A model generated the notes under the pieces. It made no database searches. It was not told where the DNA came from and saw nothing but the letters and a program-made list of their open reading frames with translations. A program made the translations under genes and the position numbers. A stretch of 21,038 nt of DNA, from NCBI GenBank assembly GCA_934589065.1, contig CAKTNN010000038.1, forward strand, positions 1 to 21,038, written 5' to 3'. Every line of letters starts with the position of its first letter. Positions within the stretch are counted from its first letter, which is position 1. The stretch is from an uncultured Oscillospiraceae bacterium (GTDB taxonomy: Bacteria; Bacillota; Clostridia; Oscillospirales; Oscillospiraceae). Below are positions 1 through 6,492 of the stretch, in pieces.

Positions 1-261
1 CCAACGGTGTATGAAGATTGTTTGCCAATATTTGCAGAGCTTCTTAACGATGAAAACGAAAGAGTCCGAATAGAAGCTCCAGAGATGTTTCGGGTGTTAG
101 GAAAACGAAAACCTGAGTTTGTGCGACCATATTTAGAAAAATTAGAATATATAGCAACACACGATGAGGTTAGCGTAGTTCGTATTCACGCTAAAGGGGC
201 AATTAAAGCTACATTATCTAAAACCATCAAAGAGCCAGACGCTAAGACGCAGAGCCGATGA
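1..261 (+). CDS. HEAT-repeat protein, C-terminal fragment
   Basis: This is the last 86 or so codons of a gene that starts before the window; the frame is open through base 1, so the GTG at 7 is probably not the true start. The visible residues form amphipathic helix pairs typical of HEAT or PBS-type repeats, for example CLPIFAELLNDENERVRIEA followed by a second pair around PEFVRPYLEKLEYIA. Such repeats form curved protein-binding scaffolds; some DNA-alkylation-repair-like proteins share the fold. No catalytic motif is visible in this piece. The stop codon lies inside the left arm of a strong terminator hairpin, so this is the last gene of its transcript. Function unknown; the repeat assignment rests on the pattern only. 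Confidence 0.6.
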   Translation, partial: PTVYEDCLPIFAELLNDENERVRIEAPEMFRVLGKRKPEFVRPYLEKLEYIATHDEVSVVRIHAKGAIKATLSKTIKEPDAKTQSR

Positions 262-304
262 ACTTGTGAGGTAACTCACATAGATCATCGGCTCTTTCTT
301 TTAC
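251..304 (+). terminator. Intrinsic terminator of the HEAT-repeat gene
   Basis: A perfect 11-bp stem (AGAGCCGATGA at 251-261 with TCATCGGCTCT at 285-295) contains a smaller inner stem (GTGAG/CTCAC) and is followed by a T-rich tract. The stop codon of the upstream gene (259-261) is part of the stem. Confidence 0.88.
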
Positions 305-760
305 AACGGAATAATGAAATTTGGCAGTACAGCTCACCAAATAAAAAAACGGTGCTTTGGTGGGCAGTATAAACACGCCCAGATGAAAATTTAACTTCCC
401 TCTGAACCCGTTTTCGAGTTTGGAGGGATTTTTATGCGATGGTCGAATATGACCGCAATGCTGCTCATCAGAAGCAGCTACTATTTACGGAGTGTCACAG
501 TGGAGTGAAGATTACCTTTTAGAAAAAATCATCACTTACTCGTGGCACTCTTACATTTTACAAGTAGAGCTTTTCCTTTAATACGGCTTCCTGCCATGAG
601 GGCCTTCTTTCCTTAAAAATGGGTATAAAACTTCATGCATGAGCGCTGCACCACGAAAATGCACAAATGTTATTGCATGAAGTTTTTGTGCATCATTTCC
701 GGTTGCCCCGCAGGGGCGAGGAAATGGCACATTACTTGTTTTGCTATGCTTTTGCATAGC
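305..760. other. Gene-poor stretch with inverted repeats
   Basis: No convincing gene was found here. The stretch holds an imperfect 10-bp inverted repeat (332-341 with 356-365, one G-T pair) and a perfect 13-bp inverted repeat (627-639 with 674-686, 34-base loop) whose right arm ends in TTTT. It also holds a perfect 11-bp hairpin with a TTTT loop (739-749 with 754-764). The short open frames at 434-511 and 439-522 lack a ribosome site and any recognisable similarity. The region may be the remnant of a mobile element, but no transposase or recombinase fragment can be recognised. Confidence 0.5.
627..688. repeat. 13-bp perfect inverted repeat
   Basis: AAAACTTCATGCA at 627-639 is the exact reverse complement of 674-686, with a 34-base loop. 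The right arm runs into TTTTT on the plus strand and the left arm is preceded by A residues, so the structure could end transcription in either direction. No clear gene feeds into it from the left, so its role is open. Confidence 0.5.
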
Positions 761-786
761 AAAAATGCCCGGCATTACTGCCGAGC
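761..786 (-). terminator. Terminator downstream of the prepilin-like gene
   Basis: Read on the minus strand, GCTCGGCA (786-779) pairs with TGCCGGGC (774-767) across a 4-base GTAA loop, with one G-T pair. It is followed by ATTTTT. It lies about 50 bases past the stop of the minus-strand prepilin-like gene, in the expected place for its terminator. Confidence 0.78.
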
Positions 787-837
787 ACAGGAAACTCACC
801 ATTCCAATAAATCTGAACGATGCCATACATTATAATT

Positions 838-1224
838 TTAGCCAAACACAGTAGTACAGTCATGATAAAGACTTGTATTATTACATTGATAGACTATTTG
901 GTATCCCGTTCTCTCAAAAAATGTAACGCAAAAATATCCGTCCTGAAGATCGATGTGATTACCGTTTAAATCTGTATATGATTTATGCTTTTCCGTCGAT
1001 ATGCCATAGTCCTTAACAGCTTCATTCTCTTTTCCAGTCTCAAGATAGTTAACTTGAAGTTCTGCGTAGAAACTACGCAAATTTGCGATGTCAGCTGCCA
1101 CGCGTGCTTTATGAAGTTGCGAAGAGAAAATAGGCATGGAGATAGCTACCAATATAGCTATAATAGCCACTACAACTAAAAGCTCTACTAAGGTGAAGCC
1201 CCTATCACGCACATTTTTCTTCAT
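838..1224 (-). CDS. Type IV prepilin-like protein (orphan pseudopilin)
   Basis: The protein has 128 residues from the ATG at 1224. The N-terminus MKKNVRDRG|FTLVELLVVVAI is a textbook class III (type IV pilin) leader: a short basic leader, the G|F prepilin-peptidase cleavage site, Glu at mature position 5, and a long hydrophobic alpha-helix that serves as membrane anchor and assembly interface. The C-terminal part is a small soluble head with several Cys residues (CVTFF, YQCNNTS, HDCTTVFG). A TTG at 1269 in the same frame would add 15 residues, but it falls on the -10 box of the promoter found here, so the ATG at 1224 is chosen even though its ribosome site is weak. No pilus ATPase, platform protein or prepilin peptidase lies nearby, so it must use machinery encoded elsewhere. 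Competence or secretion pseudopilin roles are both possible. Confidence 0.82.
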   Translation of the reverse strand: MKKNVRDRGFTLVELLVVVAIIAILVAISMPIFSSQLHKARVAADIANLRSFYAELQVNYLETGKENEAVKDYGISTEKHKSYTDLNGNHIDLQDGYFCVTFFERTGYQIVYQCNNTSLYHDCTTVFG

Positions 1225-1268
1225 TCGTACCCATGTCTCACTTTCATCATATATTTGCAGCGTCCACA

Positions 1269-1296
1269 ATTATATCAAATTCTATTGCAATGTCAA
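1269..1296 (-). promoter_or_regulatory. Promoter of the prepilin-like gene
   Basis: On the minus strand a perfect TTGACA (1296-1291) is followed after 16 bases by a perfect TATAAT (1274-1269), giving a consensus housekeeping promoter with transcription starting near 1262. Just upstream is a small palindrome, ACACCC-TTGC-GGGTGT, at 1311-1326, which could be a regulator site. Confidence 0.8.
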
Positions 1297-1428
1297 TACT
1301 AACGAGGAACACACCCTTGCGGGTGTTGCCTTTACATTGTGGTTGGAACGCACTTATTATAAACTCTGCAACAGTTATAAGGTCAAGAGTAATCTTATCA
1401 AAACATAACCGGAAACGTAATATCTAAA

Positions 1429-1470
1429 ATTTTCATGAGAAAATGAAAAATTATCTAGATTTTCTGAAAA
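1429..1470 (+). promoter_or_regulatory. Putative LacI-type operators upstream of the regulator
   Basis: TTTTCATGAGAA at 1430-1441 differs by one base from the 12-bp palindrome TTTTCATGAAAA that occurs twice downstream of this regulator gene (2570-2581 and 2588-2599). A degenerate copy, TTTTCTGAAAA, lies at 1460-1470 and overlaps the promoter spacer. The arrangement suggests autoregulation by the LacI-type protein. The link between regulator and motif is inferred from position only. Confidence 0.5.
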
Positions 1471-1474
1471 AGAA

Positions 1475-1483
1475 TGATATACT
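1475..1483 (+). promoter_or_regulatory. Extended -10 promoter of the LacI-type regulator
   Basis: TGATATACT matches the extended -10 pattern TGnTATAAT at all but one position. No good -35 box is present at 16-18 bases upstream, as is usual for extended -10 promoters. It precedes the ATG at 1523 by about 40 bases. Confidence 0.6.
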
Positions 1484-1522
1484 GAAAACAAGAAGACTAA
1501 AAAGGATAGGCGGGAGAAAACT

Positions 1523-2548
1523 ATGAATAAAAAAACAACCGGTACAGCAACCATTCGGGACGTGGCGGAGCAGGCGGGGGTATCCCTGGCTACCGTATCC
1601 CGGGTATTTAACAGGAAGGGGAACGTGCAGGAGGAGACATTCAATAAGATCGTAGAGGCAGCCAGGGCTCTGGGATATCGGACGGAAGAGCTGCCGCTGT
1701 TTTCGGATGCCAGCGTGAAAACGGAGGGCAACGACCTGATCGTGTTCAATGTGCCCTCCCTGAGCAACCCTTTTTACAGCGAGATCATCAAAGGGGCGAT
1801 TTCTTCTGCAAAGGCCTACCAGTTCGATCTTTTGGTGAGCGAGCAGTTCATAAACGAGGGAAATGTGAAACGGGTGGCGGATATGTATCGGCGGATAAAC
1901 GCCAAAGGCGTGATTACCATGAATCTGATGCAGCCCAATGTGTTGAAGGCGCTGGACGATGCAATTCCGGTGGTGCAGTGCGGAGAATATGTGCAAAGCG
2001 ACCGGATCTCTGCGGTGAGCATCGATGACTATGCAGCCACAAAACGGGTGATTGAGCACCTTCTGTCCATGGGAAAAACCAGAATTGCCCTGATTAACAG
2101 CCCTCTGGAATTCAAGTATGCCCGGGAGCGGCGCAGAGGCTATATCGATACTCTTCGGGAAAACGGGATGGAAGTGAATCCCGCCTGGATGATGCAGCTG
2201 GATGAAATTGACGCAGAAAAGGCCTTTTCTGCTGCTGTGAAGCTATTTTCCGACAAAAATATGCCGGATGCCATTTTTGCTGTGTCGGATGTTTTTGCAG
2301 CCGGTGTGCTGCGGGCTACCAAATTTGCGAACCTCTCCGTTCCACAGGATGTGGCAATCGTTGGCTTTGATAACCTGGATTTTACCTCTATGATGATCCC
2401 CTCCATCACTTCCGTGCGTCAGCCCCGGATGCAGATGGGGTACCTGGCGGGGGAGCTTCTGATTGAACGGATACGAAATCCCAAGGTGGAGGCCAAGACG
2501 ATTTTGCTGGATACGGAGCTGATCATCCGGGAATCTTCCCTGGCCTGA
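1523..2548 (+). CDS. LacI/GalR-family transcriptional regulator
   Basis: The 341-residue length is standard for the family. Residues about 9-35 form the LacI helix-turn-helix (TIRDVAEQAGVSLATVSRVF), followed by the hinge region (about 40-56, EARALGYR). A periplasmic-binding-protein-like ligand domain follows to the C-terminus, with the typical phrases SLSNPFYSEIIKG, GVITM, DAIFAVSDVFAAG and VPQDVAIVGFDN. A GGGAG ribosome site precedes the ATG. The gene lies directly upstream of, and in the same direction as, a sugar ABC importer and glycoside catabolic genes, so it is very probably their local repressor, responding to a sugar or glycoside. Palindromes TTTTCATGAAAA on both sides of the gene are candidate operators. 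The effector cannot be told from the sequence. Confidence 0.93.
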   Translation: MNKKTTGTATIRDVAEQAGVSLATVSRVFNRKGNVQEETFNKIVEAARALGYRTEELPLFSDASVKTEGNDLIVFNVPSLSNPFYSEIIKGAISSAKAYQFDLLVSEQFINEGNVKRVADMYRRINAKGVITMNLMQPNVLKALDDAIPVVQCGEYVQSDRISAVSIDDYAATKRVIEHLLSMGKTRIALINSPLEFKYARERRRGYIDTLRENGMEVNPAWMMQLDEIDAEKAFSAAVKLFSDKNMPDAIFAVSDVFAAGVLRATKFANLSVPQDVAIVGFDNLDFTSMMIPSITSVRQPRMQMGYLAGELLIERIRNPKVEAKTILLDTELIIRESSLA

Positions 2549-2569
2549 GACGAAAAAGAAATGCAATTG

Positions 2570-2599
2570 TTTTCATGAAAAAAGATATTTTCATGAAAA
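2570..2599 (+). promoter_or_regulatory. Tandem TTTTCATGAAAA palindromes (candidate operators)
   Basis: Two exact copies of the 12-bp palindrome TTTTCATGAAAA lie at 2570-2581 and 2588-2599, with centres 18 bp apart; the second extends to 14 bp (2587-2600). A one-mismatch copy lies upstream of the LacI-type gene at 1430-1441. They precede the importer promoter by about 90-120 bp and are the best candidates for the binding site of the LacI-type regulator. Confidence 0.55.
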
Positions 2600-2649
2600 T
2601 TAGAGCAAATTTGAGAAACAATGTGCTCAAAAATGCCCGACGAAAAATG

Positions 2650-2661
2650 TGTAATATTACA
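2650..2661. promoter_or_regulatory. Palindrome TGTAATATTACA upstream of importer promoter
   Basis: This perfect 12-bp palindrome is centred about 68 bases upstream of the expected transcription start of the importer operon. It is unlike the TTTTCATGAAAA motif, so if functional it would serve a second regulator. It may also be a chance A+T-rich palindrome. Confidence 0.35.
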
Positions 2662-2688
2662 AAAATACCTGGGAAACGCAAAACAGTA

Positions 2689-2717
2689 TTGACAAAATCG
2701 GAAAAATGATGGATTAT
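2689..2717 (+). promoter_or_regulatory. Promoter of the ABC importer / glycoside operon
   Basis: A perfect -35 box TTGACA (2689-2694) is followed after 17 bases by GATTAT (2712-2717), a 4-of-6 match to the -10 consensus. Transcription would start near 2724, just before a 35-bp inverted repeat in the leader and about 70 bases before the first gene. Confidence 0.6.
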
Positions 2718-2728
2718 ATTTACAGAAA

Positions 2729-2763
2729 CCACGTTATAAATTTACAGAAAATTTATAACGTGG
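2729..2763 (+). promoter_or_regulatory. 35-bp perfect inverted repeat in the operon leader
   Basis: CCACGTTATAAATTT (2729-2743) and its exact reverse complement AAATTTATAACGTGG (2749-2763) are separated by 5 bases. The structure starts a few bases after the expected transcription start and ends before the AGGAGG site of the binding-protein gene. It could be an operator that blocks transcription from the promoter, or a 5' RNA hairpin that stabilises the mRNA. It has no T-tract and is not a terminator. Confidence 0.6.
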
Positions 2764-2796
2764 AACGCGAACCGATAAAACGAGGAGGAAACAAAA

Positions 2797-3804
2797 ATGA
2801 AAAAACTGTTCGCACTCATTCTTGCCCTGGTCATGGTTCTGAGCATGGCTGCCTGCGGCAGCAGCAAGCCTGCACAGGATGCATCCGGCAAAAAGACCAT
2901 CCGCATTGCCTGGAGCGACGATACCCAGGATGCCACCCGTGCAAAGGTGCTGGAGCTGATGAGACAGCGCTGCGAGGAAATCAATGCCGAAAGAGACGAC
3001 ATCGAAGTGGTTCTGGACTACTACGATGCAAACAAGACGGTGGACAAGCAGATTTCCGATGTGGAAACCGCCTGCCTGACCAAGCCCGATGTATTTGTGT
3101 TCAGCTGTGTTGACTCCGAAGGCTCCAAGCCCTGCCTGGATCTGATGAAGAATACCGGCGCAAAGATCATTGATATCCGGGATATGGGCTCCGACGTCCC
3201 CGATGTTATTTTCTACTCTTCCGATGAAGAGACCTACGCCAAGGCAACCTCCGCATGGATTGTGGACTACATGGAAGCAAACCCCGATAAGCTGCCCCTG
3301 AAGGTTGGCCTGGTTTACGGCGCAGCAGCACAGACCCCGCAGCTGAAGCGCTGCGACCTGGTTAAGGAACTGGCTGAGCAGTATCCCGACAAGATCGAAA
3401 TCGTTGCCGAGTCCTTCGCCGACTGGGATACCCAGAAGGCTATGAACGTTATGGAAGACTGGATTCAGGCCTTCCCGGAAATCAACTTTGTGGTCTGCGC
3501 CAACGACATTATGGCAAAGGGCGTTTCCAATGCCCTGGTTTCTGCCGGCATCAAGGACAAGGTCGCCATCACCGGTGTTGACCTGGACGGCGGCGCGGAG
3601 CTGATTGCAGAGGGCAAGCAGGATCTGGACGTTGCCGCTGCCCTCTCCGTAAATCAGGACATCATCGATATTGCCGTGCAGCTGACTGAGGGTACCTATA
3701 CCGGCGACAGAAAGAACGTTGCCCAGGGCGTTATGAGAGTGGATGCTACCAACGTAGATAAGTATCTGTCCGGCGACCAGGCCGCCTGCCTGTTTGCCGG
3801 TTAA
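2797..3804 (+). CDS. Sugar ABC transporter substrate-binding lipoprotein (CUT2/RbsB type)
   Basis: The protein has 335 residues. Residues 1-20 are a lipoprotein signal peptide ending in the lipobox LSMAAC, with Cys20 as the lipidated residue, so the mature protein is anchored on the outer face of the membrane. The rest matches the two-lobed periplasmic-binding-protein type 1 fold (Peripla_BP_4): KKTIRIAWSDDTQDATRA at the start, KPDVFVFSCVDSEGSKPCLDLM, a mid-region hinge, NFVVCANDIMAKGVSNAL and VAITGVDLDGGAELI. It has a strong AGGAGG ribosome site and is the first gene of the importer operon, followed by a hairpin that probably lets it be made in excess. The ligand is unknown; by context it is a sugar or small glycoside. 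Confidence 0.93.
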   Translation: MKKLFALILALVMVLSMAACGSSKPAQDASGKKTIRIAWSDDTQDATRAKVLELMRQRCEEINAERDDIEVVLDYYDANKTVDKQISDVETACLTKPDVFVFSCVDSEGSKPCLDLMKNTGAKIIDIRDMGSDVPDVIFYSSDEETYAKATSAWIVDYMEANPDKLPLKVGLVYGAAAQTPQLKRCDLVKELAEQYPDKIEIVAESFADWDTQKAMNVMEDWIQAFPEINFVVCANDIMAKGVSNALVSAGIKDKVAITGVDLDGGAELIAEGKQDLDVAAALSVNQDIIDIAVQLTEGTYTGDRKNVAQGVMRVDATNVDKYLSGDQAACLFAG

Positions 3805-3835
3805 TCGGGAAAACAAGAGACGGAAAAAGGAGAAT

Positions 3836-3880
3836 GGGCGGGCTCGATGCCGGAACTTGGCGATTAGCCCGCCCTCTCTA
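3836..3880 (+). terminator. Intercistronic hairpin after the binding-protein gene
   Basis: GGGCGGGCT (3836-3844) pairs exactly with AGCCCGCCC (3866-3874), followed by the weak pyrimidine tract TCTCTAT. It lies between the binding protein and the ATPase. In ABC operons such a structure commonly acts as a partial terminator or 3' mRNA stabiliser, giving more binding protein than transporter. Confidence 0.65.
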
Positions 3881-3905
3881 TAACCAGAGATAGCGAGGAA
3901 CGAAT

Positions 3906-5408
3906 ATGCAGGAAACCATACTTGAAATGCGAAATATCGTAAAGGTGTTTGCCGGTGTTCATGCGCTGAACGGTGTTCAATTCAAGCTGAACAAGGGTGA
4001 AATCCATGCATTAATCGGAGAAAACGGCGCGGGAAAATCCACCCTGATGAAAATTCTTCTGGGTGTGCACATGGCAGATGAGGGAGAAATCTATCTGCGG
4101 GGGGAGAAGGTATGCTTTCACAGCCCCAGTGAAGCGCTGAAAAACGGTATTTCCATGATTTATCAGGAAATCAGCCTGGTTTCTGAAATGGATGTTGCGG
4201 AAAATATCTGGCTGGGCCGAGAAAAGCTGTTTATGACCGCCGGCATGATCAGCAGAAAAAAACGAATGGAAGCAACACAGAAGCTGCTATGCGAGCTGGG
4301 CATCGACCTGAAGCCAAATGCTTATGTAAAGGACATCAGCATTGCCCAGGCGCAGCTTGTTGAGCTGGCAAGAGCAGTTTCCTATAACTCGGACATCATC
4401 ATTATGGATGAACCCACATCCGCCCTGACGACGAAGGAGGTGGAGATACTCTACTCCATCGTCCGCAGGCTGGCGCAGGAGGGAAAGTCCATTGTGTTTA
4501 TTTCCCATAAGCTGGAAGAAATATATGAAATTTGTACCAAGGTCACGGTTTTGCGTGATGGTACTTACGTGGCAACGGAGAATTCCGAGGATTTGCCCAT
4601 GGATAAGCTGATTTCCCTGATTGTGGGACGCAAGCAGGATAAGGTTTATGAAAAGGCAAACTACGCCAAGGAAAAAGTCCTGCTGGAGGTGCAGAACCTC
4701 AGTTGTGAGGGTGTGTTTTCCGATGTCAGCTTCCAGATTCACGAGGGCGAGGTGCTGGGTTTTTCCGGCTTGATGGGCGCCGGGCGGACGGAAATCATGG
4801 AGGCCCTGTTCGGACTGAGAAAGCTCACCTCCGGCAAGGTGATTCTGGACGGTCAGGAGGTTCACATCAAGAGCCCCAAGGATGCCGTGGCACTGGGAAT
4901 CGGAATGCTGACGGAGGACAGACTCCGCTCCGGCGCGATTCACACGCTGTCCGTTATGCAGAATGCCACCATTGTAGAGCTGCCGAAGCTGGCATCAAAG
5001 CTGGGGGTATATTCCCATAAAGAGGAAGAGAACTTCTTTGAGGATGCAGCCAAGACCTTTGAAGTGAAATACGGAAAGCCAACGGATCGTATCGGCACGC
5101 TCAGCGGTGGCAACCAGCAGAAGGTGCTGTTTGCAAGATGGCTGTCGACGAACCCCCGAATTCTGATTCTGGACGAGCCCACAAGAGGAATCGATGTGGG
5201 TACGAAGGGCGAAATATACAAGCTCATTGAAAAGCTGGCTTCCCAGGGCATGACGATCCTGCTGGTATCCTCGGAGATGCCGGAGCTGCTTTCCCTGAGC
5301 GACCGGATCAATGTGGTCCGGGAGGGAAGAATCGTGTATACCTGTTCCCGGGAAGAGGCTACCCAGGAAACCCTGATTGCCCATGCCTTTGGCGTTGTGA
5401 ATGAATAA
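3906..5408 (+). CDS. Sugar ABC transporter ATP-binding protein, duplicated NBD (RbsA/MglA type)
   Basis: The protein has 500 residues, the usual length for CUT2 sugar ATPases with two fused nucleotide-binding domains. Domain 1 has Walker A GENGAGKST (38-46) and Walker B IIIMDEPTSAL, with the degenerate signature ISIAQAQLVELARA. Domain 2, from about residue 255, has the altered Walker A GLMGAGRTE, an intact signature LSGGNQQKV and Walker B ILILDEPTRGIDVG. This asymmetry is normal for RbsA, MglA and XylG, where one site has low activity. It powers import through the permease encoded 15 bp downstream. The ribosome site is AGCGAGGAAC. Confidence 0.95.
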   Translation: MQETILEMRNIVKVFAGVHALNGVQFKLNKGEIHALIGENGAGKSTLMKILLGVHMADEGEIYLRGEKVCFHSPSEALKNGISMIYQEISLVSEMDVAENIWLGREKLFMTAGMISRKKRMEATQKLLCELGIDLKPNAYVKDISIAQAQLVELARAVSYNSDIIIMDEPTSALTTKEVEILYSIVRRLAQEGKSIVFISHKLEEIYEICTKVTVLRDGTYVATENSEDLPMDKLISLIVGRKQDKVYEKANYAKEKVLLEVQNLSCEGVFSDVSFQIHEGEVLGFSGLMGAGRTEIMEALFGLRKLTSGKVILDGQEVHIKSPKDAVALGIGMLTEDRLRSGAIHTLSVMQNATIVELPKLASKLGVYSHKEEENFFEDAAKTFEVKYGKPTDRIGTLSGGNQQKVLFARWLSTNPRILILDEPTRGIDVGTKGEIYKLIEKLASQGMTILLVSSEMPELLSLSDRINVVREGRIVYTCSREEATQETLIAHAFGVVNE

Positions 5409-5423
5409 AAGAGGTGCAGCAGT

Positions 5424-6428
5424 ATGAAATCATCCAAGCAGCGTATTGTAGACTTTATTCTGAATAACAAGGCGGTGTTTATCGCCGTGATTATGGCGGT
5501 GGTCATTGGCTCCATCGAGCCCCTGTTTTTCACCACCGCAAATATGTTTAACGTGCTCAGACAGATTTGCTCCAATGTCATTCTGGCTGTGGGCTTCACC
5601 TTTGTTCTGGGTCTGGGAGAAATCGATCTGTCCATCGGCGCAGTGGTGGGCCTGAACGGCGTGATTATGGCAAAACTGATGACGGAGGCCAATTGCCCGA
5701 TCTGGTTGTCGATTCTCGCGGGGGTTGCCTGCGGCGTCCTCACCGGCGTGATCAATTCTTCCGTTATTTCCGCCCTGTCTATCCCGCCCTTTATTGTCAC
5801 TCTGGCAACCCAGTCCGTATTCCGGGGCGGTGTTTACGTCATTACGAAGATGGCTCCGATTTCCACCCTGCCGGAGGCATTCAATAATATCGGTCAGGGC
5901 TATGTGGGCAGCGTTCCCATCCCGGTGATCATTATGGCGGTCGTTGTGGTGGTGGGATACTTTGTCGCCAATTACACGGTGTTCGGTCGCCACGTCATTG
6001 CCTGCGGCAGCAGCATGGATGCGGCAAAGGCCTGCGGCATCAATACCAAACGGGTTCGTATGGGCGTGTTTGTCATGACCGGTATCTGTGCGGCCCTGGC
6101 TTCCATCGTAACCACCTCCCGGGCGGCCTCCGCCCAGGTCGGCGCCGGACTGAATGCGGAGCAGGATGTCATTGCGGCGGTGGTCATTGGCGGCACTGCC
6201 ATGAGCGGCGGCAACATGAATCCCATCGGCACGGTCTTTGGCTGCCTGATCGTAGGCATGATCACCAACGCCATGAATCTGATGGGCGTCAATTCCAATT
6301 ATCAGGTGGTGGCAAAGGGCCTGCTGATTCTGTTGGCTCTGGTTATCGACCGGGTCAGCGCAATGGTGTATGAAAACACCGCAAGAAAGCAGGCGCTGAA
6401 AGACCGGGAAGAAAAGCAGAAGGCCTGA
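5424..6428 (+). CDS. Sugar ABC transporter permease (RbsC type)
   Basis: The protein has 334 residues and is very hydrophobic, with about 8-10 membrane segments. Family marks include FTFVLGLGEIDLSIGAVVGL in the first third, TLATQSVFRGG, the cytoplasmic coupling-helix region YTVFGRHVIACGSSMDAAKACGIN, and ISGGT-like VVIGGTAMSGGNMNPIGTVFG. This is the BPD_transp_2 family used with RbsA-type ATPases; two copies form the channel. It lies 15 bp after the ATPase gene and 64 bp before the oxidoreductase gene, so importer and catabolic genes appear to be one operon. Confidence 0.94.
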   Translation: MKSSKQRIVDFILNNKAVFIAVIMAVVIGSIEPLFFTTANMFNVLRQICSNVILAVGFTFVLGLGEIDLSIGAVVGLNGVIMAKLMTEANCPIWLSILAGVACGVLTGVINSSVISALSIPPFIVTLATQSVFRGGVYVITKMAPISTLPEAFNNIGQGYVGSVPIPVIIMAVVVVVGYFVANYTVFGRHVIACGSSMDAAKACGINTKRVRMGVFVMTGICAALASIVTTSRAASAQVGAGLNAEQDVIAAVVIGGTAMSGGNMNPIGTVFGCLIVGMITNAMNLMGVNSNYQVVAKGLLILLALVIDRVSAMVYENTARKQALKDREEKQKA

Positions 6429-6492
6429 TATGCGCCGAAACTGCCGAAATAAGATACTTGAAATAACTACTATTAAAGTAAGGAAAGGATAT

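Noticed and set aside
739..764. Perfect 11-bp hairpin with TTTT loop as a terminator
   Set aside because: The T and A residues form part of the stem and neither strand has a T-tract after it; the adjacent 761-786 hairpin is the better terminator.
1225..1269. TTG start that would lengthen the prepilin-like protein by 15 residues
   Set aside because: It lies on the -10 box of the consensus promoter, so it would not be in the mRNA, and it would bury the short basic leader.
2734..3816. Long minus-strand open frame opposite the substrate-binding protein
   Set aside because: It is the antisense shadow of a clear lipoprotein gene in G+C-rich sequence; its translation is His/Gly/Val-rich without any motif and it has no ribosome site.
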